From: Bacteroidales bacterium
GTDB taxonomy: Bacteria; Bacteroidota; Bacteroidia; Bacteroidales; Muribaculaceae
Length of the DNA: 54,870 nucleotides
Assembly (NCBI GenBank): GCA_014800895.1
Contig: JAAVFG010000020.1
Location: 39,116 to 93,985, forward strand
Direction: 5' to 3'
This document shows, in pieces, positions 1-8,212 of the stretch. The notes under the pieces are model-generated. The model was not told the origin of the DNA. It was given only the letters and a program-made list of their open reading frames with translations, and did not search any database. Made by a program: the position numbers and the translations under genes. Each line of letters opens with the position of its first letter. Positions within the stretch are counted from its first letter, which is position 1.

Positions 1-1418
1 GCATCTACCTCGAATGTCACCTCAATCTGAGGAACACCACGGGGTGCGGGTGCGATACCGCCAAGGTTGAACTCACCAAGGAGTTTGTCATCTGCTGCCA
101 TAGGGCGCTCACCCTGGAGGACACGTATTGTTACCTCGGGCTGATTATCAGCTGCAGTAGAGAATGTCTCGCTCTTACGAGTCGGGATAGTAGTGTTCGC
201 ATCGATAAGCTTAGTCATCACGCCACCCATAGTCTCGATACCGATTGACAATGGAACGACATCAAGAAGAAGCACATCCTTCACATCACCACTGAGGACA
301 CCGCCCTGGATAGCGGCACCGATAGCAACAACCTCATCAGGGTTAACACCCTTGTTAGGCTCTTTGCCGAAGATCTCTTTTACCTTCTCCTGAATAGCGG
401 GGATACGGGTAGAACCACCTACGAGGATCACCTCGTCAATCTCAGATGCTGTAAGACCTGCATCCTTAAGAGCGTTGACACAAGGAGCAACGACTGCATC
501 GATGAGCTTATGAGCAAGCTGCTCGAACTTAGCGCGAGTAAGAGTCTTGACAAGATGCTTCGGACCTGAAGCTGTAGCTGTGATATAGGGGAGGTTGATC
601 TCTGTAGAAGTAGAGCTGGAAAGCTCGATCTTAGCCTTCTCGGCAGCCTCCTTGAGACGCTGCATTGCCATAGGATCCTGACGGAGGTCTACACCCTCCT
701 CTTTCTGGAACTCATCAGCGAGCCAGTCGATGATAACGTTATCAAAGTCATCACCACCGAGGTGAGTATCACCGTTAGTAGACTTAACCTCGAAGACACC
801 GTCGCCGAGCTCAAGGATAGAGATATCGAATGTACCGCCACCAAGGTCGAAGACCGCAATCTTCTGCTCCTTCTCTGACTTGTCAAGACCGTAAGCAAGA
901 GCGGCTGCGGTAGGCTCGTTGATGATACGCATTACTTTAAGACCTGCGATCTCGCCGGCATCCTTTGTAGCCTGACGCTGAGAATCGTCGAAGTAAGCAG
1001 GAACTGTGATGATAGCTTCAGTAACAGTCTGACCGAGGTAATCCTCAGCTGTCTTCTTCATCTTCTGAAGAATCATTGCAGAAATCTCCTGCGGAGTGTA
1101 GTCACGACCATCGATATCCACTTTCGGCATATCATTCTGGCAAACTACTTTATAAGGAACTCGCTTAATTTCATCCTGTACCTGATCACACTTCTCACCC
1201 ATGAATCGTTTGATAGAGTAGATAGTGCGGGTAGGGTTGGTGACAGCCTGACGTTTTGCAGGATCACCTACTTTTCTTTCGCCGCCGTCAACAAAAGCTA
1301 CGACGGAAGGAGTAGTATTACGACCTTCGTTGTTAGGGATCACTACAGGATCCTTACCTTCAAGAACGGCAACACATGAATTTGTTGTACCTAAGTCAAT
1401 ACCAATTATTTTTCCCAT
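1..1418 (-). CDS. dnaK: Chaperone DnaK (Hsp70), 5' part; 3' end outside the window
   Basis: This is the ATP-dependent Hsp70 chaperone of the cytoplasm, which folds and rescues proteins with DnaJ and GrpE. The first 472 residues are visible. The N-terminus [18 protein letters not shown] is the Hsp70 phosphate-1 loop; further on come the nucleotide-binding signatures [14 protein letters not shown] (here [13 protein letters not shown]) and [11 protein letters not shown], then the start of the substrate-binding domain ([14 protein letters not shown], and QIEVTFEVD at the cut). The full protein should be about 630-640 residues, so roughly a quarter is missing. The start is the ATG at 1416-1418, with no Shine-Dalgarno sequence ahead of it, as is usual in Bacteroidota. 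No CIRCE operator is visible upstream; a small GC-rich hairpin sits in the leader. Identity is certain from the motifs; only the C-terminus is unknown. Confidence 0.98.
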   Translation of the reverse strand, partial: MGKIIGIDLGTTNSCVAVLEGKDPVVIPNNEGRNTTPSVVAFVDGGERKVGDPAKRQAVTNPTRTIYSIKRFMGEKCDQVQDEIKRVPYKVVCQNDMPKVDIDGRDYTPQEISAMILQKMKKTAEDYLGQTVTEAIITVPAYFDDSQRQATKDAGEIAGLKVMRIINEPTAAALAYGLDKSEKEQKIAVFDLGGGTFDISILELGDGVFEVKSTNGDTHLGGDDFDNVIIDWLADEFQKEEGVDLRQDPMAMQRLKEAAEKAKIELSSSTSTEINLPYITATASGPKHLVKTLTRAKFEQLAHKLIDAVVAPCVNALKDAGLTASEIDEVILVGGSTRIPAIQEKVKEIFGKEPNKGVNPDEVVAIGAAIQGGVLSGDVKDVLLLDVVPLSIGIETMGGVMTKLIDANTTIPTRKSETFSTAADNQPEVTIRVLQGERPMAADDKLLGEFNLGGIAPAPRGVPQIEVTFEVD

Positions 1419-1477
1419 GATATTTATAATGTTTTAAAATTTAATTTCTATCGTTTTTTGTGTTTCTCACGTTTCCT

Positions 1478-1494
1478 TTCGGGGCTTGCCCGAA
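1478..1494 (-). promoter_or_regulatory. GC-rich hairpin in the dnaK leader
   Basis: TTCGGG and CCCGAA (1478-1483 and 1489-1494) form a six-pair stem with a five-base loop, 60 bases upstream of the dnaK start in an otherwise AT-rich leader. It could modulate stability or heat-dependent translation. That role is inference only. Confidence 0.4.
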
Positions 1495-1668
1495 TTAGTT
1501 TCATCGTGCTTTCACTATTATAAACAAACAATATGCTAAATGGGTCATTTGTGTTGATTTTTTCTTTTCTTTTAATAGTGAAAAAATATTAAAAGTGGCT
1601 TAATGCAAAGATTAGCAATTATTTATAGTCATTTTTTTATAATGTTATAATATTTAAGTAGTATATTT

Positions 1669-1697
1669 CCATTTTGTCAAATGTTTGACAAAAATGG
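1669..1697. repeat. Dyad symmetry, possible operator
   Basis: TTTGTCAAA (1673-1681) and TTTGACAAA (1684-1692) are perfect inverted copies separated by two bases; with one bulge the symmetry extends to CCATTTT...AAAATGG. The two-base spacer is too short for a good RNA loop, so a protein-binding site is more likely than a terminator. It lies about 255 bases upstream of the dnaK start. Confidence 0.4.
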
Positions 1698-1740
1698 CAA
1701 TAAACAGGAGTTTAAGACAATTCAAAAAGATGCATGAGCC

Positions 1741-1777
1741 ATAAAAAGAAAGTGGCGGCACGTAAATGCGCCGCCAC
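1741..1777 (-). terminator. Intrinsic terminator of the amylase transcript
   Basis: GTGGCGGC (1752-1759) pairs perfectly with GCCGCCAC (1770-1777). Read on the minus strand the stem is followed by a T-rich run (complement of 1741-1751). It lies 63 bases after the stop codon of the amylase gene. Confidence 0.85.
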
Positions 1778-1839
1778 ATATGATCAACTATATAAAGAGA
1801 TTTGCGATTCTCCTGTAAGATATGTCGATATATAGGAAA

Positions 1840-4800
1840 TCAGTTCAGTTTTATAAATGCCGGCACCCATGCGCTTACCGACACATTACCGCTAACATTA
1901 TTACCTGTCAAGAGGTCTATTCCGGAGCCTCCAATTGAAATGTTGGCATCAGAGGGACTGAAGATGACCATAACCTTGTTACCGGTCTGAGCATCTGTCT
2001 TGGTAATGATTTCCATATTCCCTTGGGTTCGTCTCTCGACAGTACCTCTCCAGAGAGCAGGGTTTTCCGCACGCGCCTTGAACACTTTTGCCACATAGTC
2101 ATGCACCATCTGTTCGTTTGCTGTGAAGCCTGAGAGGCGTCCGGAGGTACGAGCCCAGTTGTCGGGATTACCGTTGCCGGTTGCCTTACCACTTTTATCT
2201 CCGATTTCATCGCCATAATATGTGCATGTAGGACCTGAATAAGCCGCAACCGCCGCATGACGAGCCATCAGTCCTTTGGGATTACTGTTCACGTCCACAT
2301 AGTCGCCGATTCGGTCGGTGTCATGATTTGAAAGGAAGAGGGTAGGATTGACTCCCGCGTCACGGTAGCCCCTCGCGGCTGCGTCGCTTGCAAGGAATGA
2401 GCCGGCAGTCGCCATATCATTCATCCATACGAAACGGTCTTTGCCATCAAAATCCATCACACTCTTCAGGCCATCCTGCTGTGTTGTGGTAATATTTCCG
2501 GCACTGGTCCAGTCTTCGCCCACCATATATGCGAGTGTGCCCCACTGTTCGCCACGAGCCTTGCGCTCCGCCGCTACTTTCTCAGCCTCCGCACGCAATT
2601 CTTTCCAATAGTTATGACCACCCTGATACGCTTGATAACACTGGTCGAGACGCCATCCATCCACGCCACGCTCCATCCAGTAGCGGATCACCTCCTTGAA
2701 ATATTCAAGAGAACCGGGGAATACGATATTTCCGGCTTCTGTGCCACGAACATTGGGGGTATTAGCCTGAGTCTGGATTGTCTTCCCATTAGGAGAAGGA
2801 GCAGTTACGCCACCGTGATGACCGAACACGCCATCAAGAATCACATAGATGCCGCGATCATGGGCTTCACGGATAAGTTCGTCAAATTCAGCTTCGGTGC
2901 CGAATTTCGGATCAACCTTGAAATAGTTGGTGCAGAAATAGCCGGTAGCCTGAAGTTTTTCGCCGCCCTGACCGTCTGTAGAGTCAAAGATAGGAGTCAT
3001 CCATATGGCGTTCATTCCAAGCTCCTTGATATAGTCAAGAGAATTGATGATACCACGCAGATTACCGTTCTTGCGATGTCCCGAGGGACCCCACATATCT
3101 GAATAACCGGTTGCACCTCCATCACCATGCTGGAAAGAGGCAACCATTATCTGATAGATGGAGAGTTCGCGCCAATCGCCGGTGAGCGATACGACGGGAG
3201 TGGTGTCATCGCGGGTAAAAGATGTATTGACAGTAGTTGAGCCTACAGAGTTAGAGGCGGTTACCGTCATATTTCCGCTTTGTCCCTCATTGAGATAGCC
3301 TGCCACGGAAATGTTATTTACTCCGTTTGAGAGAGAAAGAGCCTTACCGTTAAAAGAGCCGTTAATTGACGTGGCGGAGTTTGCGATAGTCACTACGATA
3401 TTCGCACTCCCTTTCACTTTCCCTTCTGCCGGAGAAATAGAGATAACAGGCTTTTGAGGACCATAAGAGATTAGAGAGTGTGAGCCATCAGCTTTGTAAG
3501 TATGCTTATTTACAAAAGCAAGATCTTTTCCGCCCGCTCTCTCGTCATCGGAATGGCTTCCCCAGCTTATGATGATATTTGTCGGCACCGGTTTGCCGGC
3601 AGGCATAGACCAATAATACTTACCATTTTTGAGAGTCATAGGATCGCCCGGCCATTCGCCGGAAGCCGTACAGTTGACATCGCCTGTCCCCCAAGCCCAA
3701 ACAGACACATTCTGTTTGGAAGTATCATCGAAATAGATGTAGTATTCATCCTCCGGCTCAACCGGATCAATTATAACATTCTTCTTGGTATAGGTGAAGT
3801 TCTGAATATTTGATCCGCTTTCGTTTTCAATGTATGTTGAAAGCGTGGTTGTTTCATTGAATGTGAGAGGAGCGGAATACACTGGTGAAGCAGCAGAGGC
3901 AGTTCCGCTGACAGAGTAGTGGATAGGGAGTCCGGCAGGGTTAGCGCTGAGACTGACAGTCACTTTGTCTGTAAATTCGGAATTAGCCGGAGTCGCCGTA
4001 ACCGTCGGTTTGGATGGTCGGGGAGGAATGGGAGGCGTGGGGTCGTCACTAATCGTGCCGAACTCCTCAATGAGGAGAACAGGTCCGGAAGCGGTAATCG
4101 AAACTTTCCCGCCGGTGACTGTAGCCGTGTTGGAGGTGTTATAACCATCCATCACTTTTGTTCCATCAGCAAACGCACTACCTACATTAAGGGTATAGCT
4201 TTGACCTGACTGAGTGTCAAGTTTAATTGCCACAGCATTGTTATATCCGTTTTCAGAGAATTTACGGATATAAGTACCGTCTGAAACAGTCTGCGTTCCA
4301 GCGCCGACAGCCGGGTTACGACGTCGGAATTGACCGACAAGCTGCCAGTGTTTGTTGACATCATTATCAACGGCATCCCAGTTGAAGTCGCCTCGGGTAG
4401 CCATTCCGGCATCCCCCTTGCCATCCACAACGGGACGTGAAGTCTCGTCGCCATAATATATCTGTGAGCCGCCGGGACAAAGAAGGAGCATAGTGCCGAC
4501 TTTCTTCTGATCCCCGGGACGATGCAAACCGGTGTCATGGCTCGATACATAATTAAGCACCTGCTTGCCGTTCGTGCCGTTACAGAAGTTGGCGTAATAT
4601 TCCCAGTCGTTGACAGTAGGCGTGCGACCGGTGCCACCTTCCGTGCCGTTGAAGGCAAAGTTGATCATAGAGTCATATCCGCCCTGAGAGAAATAACCGG
4701 TGTCTCCATGATCCCAGCCCCAAGCCTCGCCGGTCATCCAGAAATCATCAGTCCAGTCTTTAGCATATTGGTCGGCGCGGTCGCTCTGACGCCAAGCGGC

Positions 4801-6135
4801 GAGGGCTTGCTTACACGCCTGCTTCAGCTGATTCCAGCGGTTGAATTCCACATGCTTCGCAGTATCGCAACGGAAGCCGTCAATTCCAAAATACTCCACC
4901 CATGCGGCCAGCCAATGAATGATATAGTCGGCGGGAGCTCCTTTGCCATCCGCGCGCCATGCCTCTGCCGTAGGAATACGGTAATTGTCCCACTCGCCGC
5001 CTTTCTCGGCAGCCCATTTCTTTTTAAGGAAGGGAGGAATATTGACCGACTGAGTCTTCTCGGTCACAACATCGGGCAGACCGGAGAGAGACATAGTCTT
5101 GTCATCGCCGCCGGGCACGGCAAATCCGGCGCTCGTACCCCAGCTTCTATCTCCGAAAGCACGAACGAAGCCGCTCCACCAATTACCCCATTTGCCTTGG
5201 GTGTCGGCATTAAAGCTTACCGGATTGGAAGCAGACCACATTGTAAAGTTGGAGGTTGGCACCCATCCCGCCTGAGGATTTCCGTTAAAGTTTCCGAAGT
5301 CGTAATCCACGCAGTCGTCAAGTGTGCAGTAGCCGGTATGGTTGAGCACTATATCCATTACAACCCTAATGCCGCGACGATGCGCTTCGGTCACAAAATT
5401 GCGCATATCTTCAATGGTGCCCATATTGCGGTCCATGAAGGTCCAGTCAAGGGTGTAATATCCGTGGAAGGCGTAATGGGCGAACATGTCATTCTTTCCG
5501 CCCGTCCAGCCATGCATCTGCTCATAGGGAGCAGTTATCCAGATTGCGTTTACTCCAAGCTTGTCAAGGTAATCAAGTTTCTCGGTCAATCCTTTGATAT
5601 CTCCACCATGGAAAGTGGCTACGTTTGAGCCTCCTGCTGATTTATGACGATGGTAGCTCTCGTCGTTGGATGTATCGCCATTATAGAAGCGGTCGGTCAG
5701 AACGAAATATATATTAGCATTCTTCCATGTGAAATACTCTCTGCGTAACACTTCCGGAGTCGTTACCGTGATAGTATATATATCGGTAGCCTCCCCGTTC
5801 TTTACGGTATAAGTGATGATATTCTCTCCCGGTTTGAAATTGCCGAGAGAATGATTAGTGTACAGCTTCCCGTTTACATGTATATCCACTACAGCATCCG
5901 GAGACGTAGGGGCGGCGGAGAATGTAGCTAATGAAGCGGCATCCTCACCCAGCTCGACGGTATAATTTTTAGTCTGCTGATTGAATCCCTGAAGGATATT
6001 CCTTCCATCTACTTTAATCTCAAGGCGATTGAGAGTCGCCTCGCCGGTTGCCGATGCGCAGAGTGCGCCCGAAGCAACCAAAAGAGAGGAGAGGGCTCCG
6101 CGAAGCTTACGTTTCTTATATATTTTCTTTTTCAT
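1840..6135 (-). CDS. Secreted protein with two GH13 alpha-amylase domains and starch-binding modules
   Basis: A 1431-residue secreted glycoside hydrolase predicted to cut alpha-1,4-glucans. Order along the chain: a basic signal peptide (about 1-30); a cadherin-like beta-sandwich module (about 34-125); GH13 domain 1 (about 138-690), whose HGGDIKGLTEKLDYL and APYEQMHGW segments resemble E. coli MalS, with nucleophile D424 (GFRCD), acid/base E470 (MTGEAW) and D534 (SSHD); a chitobiase-C-like module (about 709-785); a CBM26-like starch-binding module (about 797-890, VSVWAWGTGDVN); an Ig-like segment (about 895-975); and GH13 domain 2 (about 987-1431) with D1164 (GWRLD), E1207 (MVGED) and D1272 (SNHD). 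Both catalytic triads are intact. There is no C-terminal sorting domain. It starts 12 bases after the GLUG-repeat gene and is surely cotranscribed with it. Substrate preference of each domain cannot be read from sequence. Confidence 0.95.
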   Translation of the reverse strand: MKKKIYKKRKLRGALSSLLVASGALCASATGEATLNRLEIKVDGRNILQGFNQQTKNYTVELGEDAASLATFSAAPTSPDAVVDIHVNGKLYTNHSLGNFKPGENIITYTVKNGEATDIYTITVTTPEVLRREYFTWKNANIYFVLTDRFYNGDTSNDESYHRHKSAGGSNVATFHGGDIKGLTEKLDYLDKLGVNAIWITAPYEQMHGWTGGKNDMFAHYAFHGYYTLDWTFMDRNMGTIEDMRNFVTEAHRRGIRVVMDIVLNHTGYCTLDDCVDYDFGNFNGNPQAGWVPTSNFTMWSASNPVSFNADTQGKWGNWWSGFVRAFGDRSWGTSAGFAVPGGDDKTMSLSGLPDVVTEKTQSVNIPPFLKKKWAAEKGGEWDNYRIPTAEAWRADGKGAPADYIIHWLAAWVEYFGIDGFRCDTAKHVEFNRWNQLKQACKQALAAWRQSDRADQYAKDWTDDFWMTGEAWGWDHGDTGYFSQGGYDSMINFAFNGTEGGTGRTPTVNDWEYYANFCNGTNGKQVLNYVSSHDTGLHRPGDQKKVGTMLLLCPGGSQIYYGDETSRPVVDGKGDAGMATRGDFNWDAVDNDVNKHWQLVGQFRRRNPAVGAGTQTVSDGTYIRKFSENGYNNAVAIKLDTQSGQSYTLNVGSAFADGTKVMDGYNTSNTATVTGGKVSITASGPVLLIEEFGTISDDPTPPIPPRPSKPTVTATPANSEFTDKVTVSLSANPAGLPIHYSVSGTASAASPVYSAPLTFNETTTLSTYIENESGSNIQNFTYTKKNVIIDPVEPEDEYYIYFDDTSKQNVSVWAWGTGDVNCTASGEWPGDPMTLKNGKYYWSMPAGKPVPTNIIISWGSHSDDERAGGKDLAFVNKHTYKADGSHSLISYGPQKPVISISPAEGKVKGSANIVVTIANSATSINGSFNGKALSLSNGVNNISVAGYLNEGQSGNMTVTASNSVGSTTVNTSFTRDDTTPVVSLTGDWRELSIYQIMVASFQHGDGGATGYSDMWGPSGHRKNGNLRGIINSLDYIKELGMNAIWMTPIFDSTDGQGGEKLQATGYFCTNYFKVDPKFGTEAEFDELIREAHDRGIYVILDGVFGHHGGVTAPSPNGKTIQTQANTPNVRGTEAGNIVFPGSLEYFKEVIRYWMERGVDGWRLDQCYQAYQGGHNYWKELRAEAEKVAAERKARGEQWGTLAYMVGEDWTSAGNITTTQQDGLKSVMDFDGKDRFVWMNDMATAGSFLASDAAARGYRDAGVNPTLFLSNHDTDRIGDYVDVNSNPKGLMARHAAVAAYSGPTCTYYGDEIGDKSGKATGNGNPDNWARTSGRLSGFTANEQMVHDYVAKVFKARAENPALWRGTVERRTQGNMEIITKTDAQTGNKVMVIFSPSDANISIGGSGIDLLTGNNVSGNVSVSAWVPAFIKLN

Positions 6136-6147
6136 TTTGATGCGTGG

Positions 6148-7770
6148 TTAGTTTTTAATGATCTTGAAGATTTCCTTATTACCTTGCGAGTCGCTGACCA
6201 TCAGGATATACAATCCTGAAGGAGAGCCGCTGAAATCAATGGAAACAGTATTATTGCCTGTACCATTTCCCTGCGCGATAAGCTGACCGTTAACACTATA
6301 CAGCGTATATGAGCCTACCCCTGCCACACCGCAAATATTGATTAGTCCTTGTGTCGGATTGGGGGAGACATTGATAATAAGGCGCCCTTCTGTGATTTCA
6401 TCAATACCCGACTCAAGAGTGAAGTACCTATCCGAGAGATAACATTCCTGATTGGAAAGATTGCGAAGCAGGGGATAGCCCACATTATTTTTCATTACCC
6501 ATTCCCAAACGTTATCAAAATCCCAATGTGAAAGCGTGCGAAATTCCGGCTCGTTAGCGAGGCTCTTGCTCTCTTTCAATATTCCGTGGTCGCCGTGGTT
6601 GGTCCAGTTTACATGTCCGGCTACGATATTTTCCCAGCTGTAATTGCCATCAGCAATATTTCGCGTATTATTATTTCCTCCGAAGCGAGCTGTAAAATCA
6701 TAAGGAGCGGTGACTTCATGATTAAGAGCAATAGAATTTTTAATAGTTCCGAAATTTGCGCCGATGAGACCACCTACATAATCATAGCCCTTTACTTTGC
6801 CGGCGGAGTATGTGTTTTGTATCGTTCCGCGATTTTTACCCACAAGTCCCCCGGTGGCATAGTCAGAGCTGTTTTCAACATCAGCTCCGGAATAGCAATT
6901 TAAAATTCTGCCCGAGACATTCTCACCGACAAGTCCGCCGACACAGATAGACGAGCCCGCAACAGAGCCGGAAGAGAAACAACATTCGATAATTCCCGAG
7001 GTGAGTTCGCCGGCTATGATGCCGACAGAATTAGAGCCGGAAATCATAGCATTGACTACTCCGAGATTCTTCACTTCGCCCCCATTGATCACAGCAAAAA
7101 GACCGGTAGGCATACCCAGTGCATTACCTGAAAGGGAGAGATTTAAGACAGCATGACCGTTGCCATCAAAAGAAGCTGCAAATGGAGCAGAGGCAGAGCC
7201 TATGGAAGAGGTCAGTCCGGATGCATCAATATCATCCTCCATTCGGAAATAATTTCCTGCACTCCAATCGGAAGATGTAGCAGCCAGCATTTTCAGATCA
7301 TTTGCAGTCTTAATAATAAAAGGGTCATTTAGTGAGCCTTCACCTCCGGAGTAAGCATCGCGGCGACCTTGCACCACATCAATGAAGAGATCCTGAGTCT
7401 GATTGCCGAAAGAAGTTTTGGCGATAAAACCGATTTTCTTCAGATTAGCAAGTTGATCATCAGTTAAACCGTAAAAAGCCTTGATATCCGAGATTTTGAA
7501 AGTATAAGTCCCTCCTGAGCCTGACATCCGGAAGTCAGATGTATTCACATCATCCCATCCCCAGGAAGGAGTAAGGGAAACATCGCCGGTATTCTCTACC
7601 CAGGAATAGCAATACACAGTCGACCCGAGGTCACCGGTAGTGATAGTTACCTCCAGCGGTTTATTCGAAACGGCAGGGGAGGGTGTTGACGAAATCCTTG
7701 CATTCTGACCATCTGCGAAAGAGAGCAGGGAGCAGGATAAAGTCAACAAAGAAAGTAAAATCTTTTTCAT
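6148..7770 (-). CDS. Secreted GLUG-repeat protein with type IX sorting domain
   Basis: A 540-residue exported protein of unknown function. It has a signal peptide (MKKILLSLLTLSCSLLSFA), an N-terminal beta-rich region (about 25-135), a beta-helix-like centre with GLUG repeats (about 245-350; for example VGGLVGENVSG, TGGLVGKNRGTIQNT, VGGLIGANFGTIKNS), and a C-terminal type IX secretion sorting domain (about 464-540, starting NVSPNPTQG and ending EIFKIIKN). The sorting domain suggests delivery to the cell surface. I chose the ATG at 7768-7770 because it opens a normal signal peptide; an in-frame upstream ATG at 7834-7836 lies inside a predicted leader hairpin and would bury the signal. It is first in an operon with the double amylase, so it may help bind or position starch, but this is inference from position. 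Confidence 0.85.
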   Translation of the reverse strand: MKKILLSLLTLSCSLLSFADGQNARISSTPSPAVSNKPLEVTITTGDLGSTVYCYSWVENTGDVSLTPSWGWDDVNTSDFRMSGSGGTYTFKISDIKAFYGLTDDQLANLKKIGFIAKTSFGNQTQDLFIDVVQGRRDAYSGGEGSLNDPFIIKTANDLKMLAATSSDWSAGNYFRMEDDIDASGLTSSIGSASAPFAASFDGNGHAVLNLSLSGNALGMPTGLFAVINGGEVKNLGVVNAMISGSNSVGIIAGELTSGIIECCFSSGSVAGSSICVGGLVGENVSGRILNCYSGADVENSSDYATGGLVGKNRGTIQNTYSAGKVKGYDYVGGLIGANFGTIKNSIALNHEVTAPYDFTARFGGNNNTRNIADGNYSWENIVAGHVNWTNHGDHGILKESKSLANEPEFRTLSHWDFDNVWEWVMKNNVGYPLLRNLSNQECYLSDRYFTLESGIDEITEGRLIINVSPNPTQGLINICGVAGVGSYTLYSVNGQLIAQGNGTGNNTVSIDFSGSPSGLYILMVSDSQGNKEIFKIIKN

Positions 7771-7793
7771 TGAAAAACACATAATATAATTAA

Positions 7794-7854
7794 GTAAGGT
7801 GGTCCCGGCAGAGATTTTACAAAAGAAAATATCCATTCATGCCGACAACCTTAC
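7794..7854 (-). promoter_or_regulatory. Structured 5' leader of the GLUG-repeat/amylase operon
   Basis: GTAAGGT (7794-7800) pairs with ACCTTAC (7848-7854), and CGGCA (7806-7810) pairs with TGCCG (7840-7844) inside it. The element lies between the predicted transcription start near 7892 and the start codon at 7770. Confidence 0.4.
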
Positions 7855-7898
7855 CAATAGAACAAGCGGCTATTTAGTAGCCAATATTTTGTCAATTA

Positions 7899-7929
7899 CA
7901 AAATTATTACTTATTTTCCTAAGCACAAA
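7899..7929 (-). promoter_or_regulatory. Bacteroidota promoter of the GLUG-repeat/amylase operon
   Basis: On the minus strand TTTG (7926-7929) is followed after 19 bases by TAATTTTG (7899-7906), a full match to the TTTG/TAnnTTTG pattern. It implies a leader of about 120 bases. Confidence 0.7.
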
Positions 7930-8062
7930 TTTCTTCCGTATGTTCTTAAACATATCTGTATGTTCATATACATAAAGGAGAAGAAAAAGGTGAGCCAAAA
8001 TGTGATTTTATGAAGAATAAGGAAAGAGAAGGATTAATAAGCAGTAAAAAAATTCTCCAAAA

Positions 8063-8094
8063 TATGTAAAATTAATTAAAAATTGTTACCTTTG
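8063..8094 (+). promoter_or_regulatory. Bacteroidota promoter of the serine palmitoyltransferase gene
   Basis: TACCTTTG (8087-8094) matches TAnnTTTG fully; TATG (8063-8066), 20 bases upstream, is a one-mismatch form of the -33 box. Transcription should start near 8101, giving a leader of about 110 bases. Confidence 0.6.
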
Positions 8095-8120
8095 TAGCCT
8101 AATAAAATCTATCACAGTAG

Positions 8121-8188
8121 AGTGAATCCGAACAAAATCTCCCTAAAATGCTATATAAAGGAGTAATCTGAGGGAGCGGCTCTTCACT
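8121..8188 (+). promoter_or_regulatory. Nested stem leader RNA before the serine palmitoyltransferase gene
   Basis: Three collinear nested helices can form: AGTGAA/TTCACT (8121-8126, 8183-8188), CCG/CGG (8128-8130, 8177-8179) and CTCCCT/AGGGAG (8139-8144, 8171-8176). The inner loop contains a seven-codon frame ATG...TGA (8148-8171, MLYKGVI). No known riboswitch was recognised. Regulatory function is inference. Confidence 0.4.
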
Positions 8189-8212
8189 TCAAGCAAGAAA
8201 ATAGAAGCAATA

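Larger units (their letters stand above)
1419..1839. other. Intergenic region between dnaK and the amylase gene
   Basis: These 421 bases hold no gene that I can support. From left to right they contain the AT-rich dnaK leader with a small GC hairpin (1478-1494), a T-rich stretch, a dyad TTTGTCAAA-tg-TTTGACAAA (1673-1692) and the terminator of the amylase transcript (1741-1777). I could not find a clear TAnnTTTG promoter for dnaK on the minus strand. Confidence 0.6.
7771..8212. other. Divergent intergenic region with two structured leaders
   Basis: These 442 bases separate the GLUG-repeat gene (minus) and the serine palmitoyltransferase gene (plus). They hold one promoter for each direction (7899-7929 and 8063-8094) and a structured leader on each side (7794-7854 and 8121-8188). 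No gene is visible apart from a seven-codon frame in the rightward leader. Confidence 0.6.

Noticed and set aside
4522..5628. Long open frame (368 codons) on the plus strand inside the amylase gene
   Set aside because: It is fully antisense to GH13 domain 1, whose catalytic motifs are intact, and its translation resembles no protein family.
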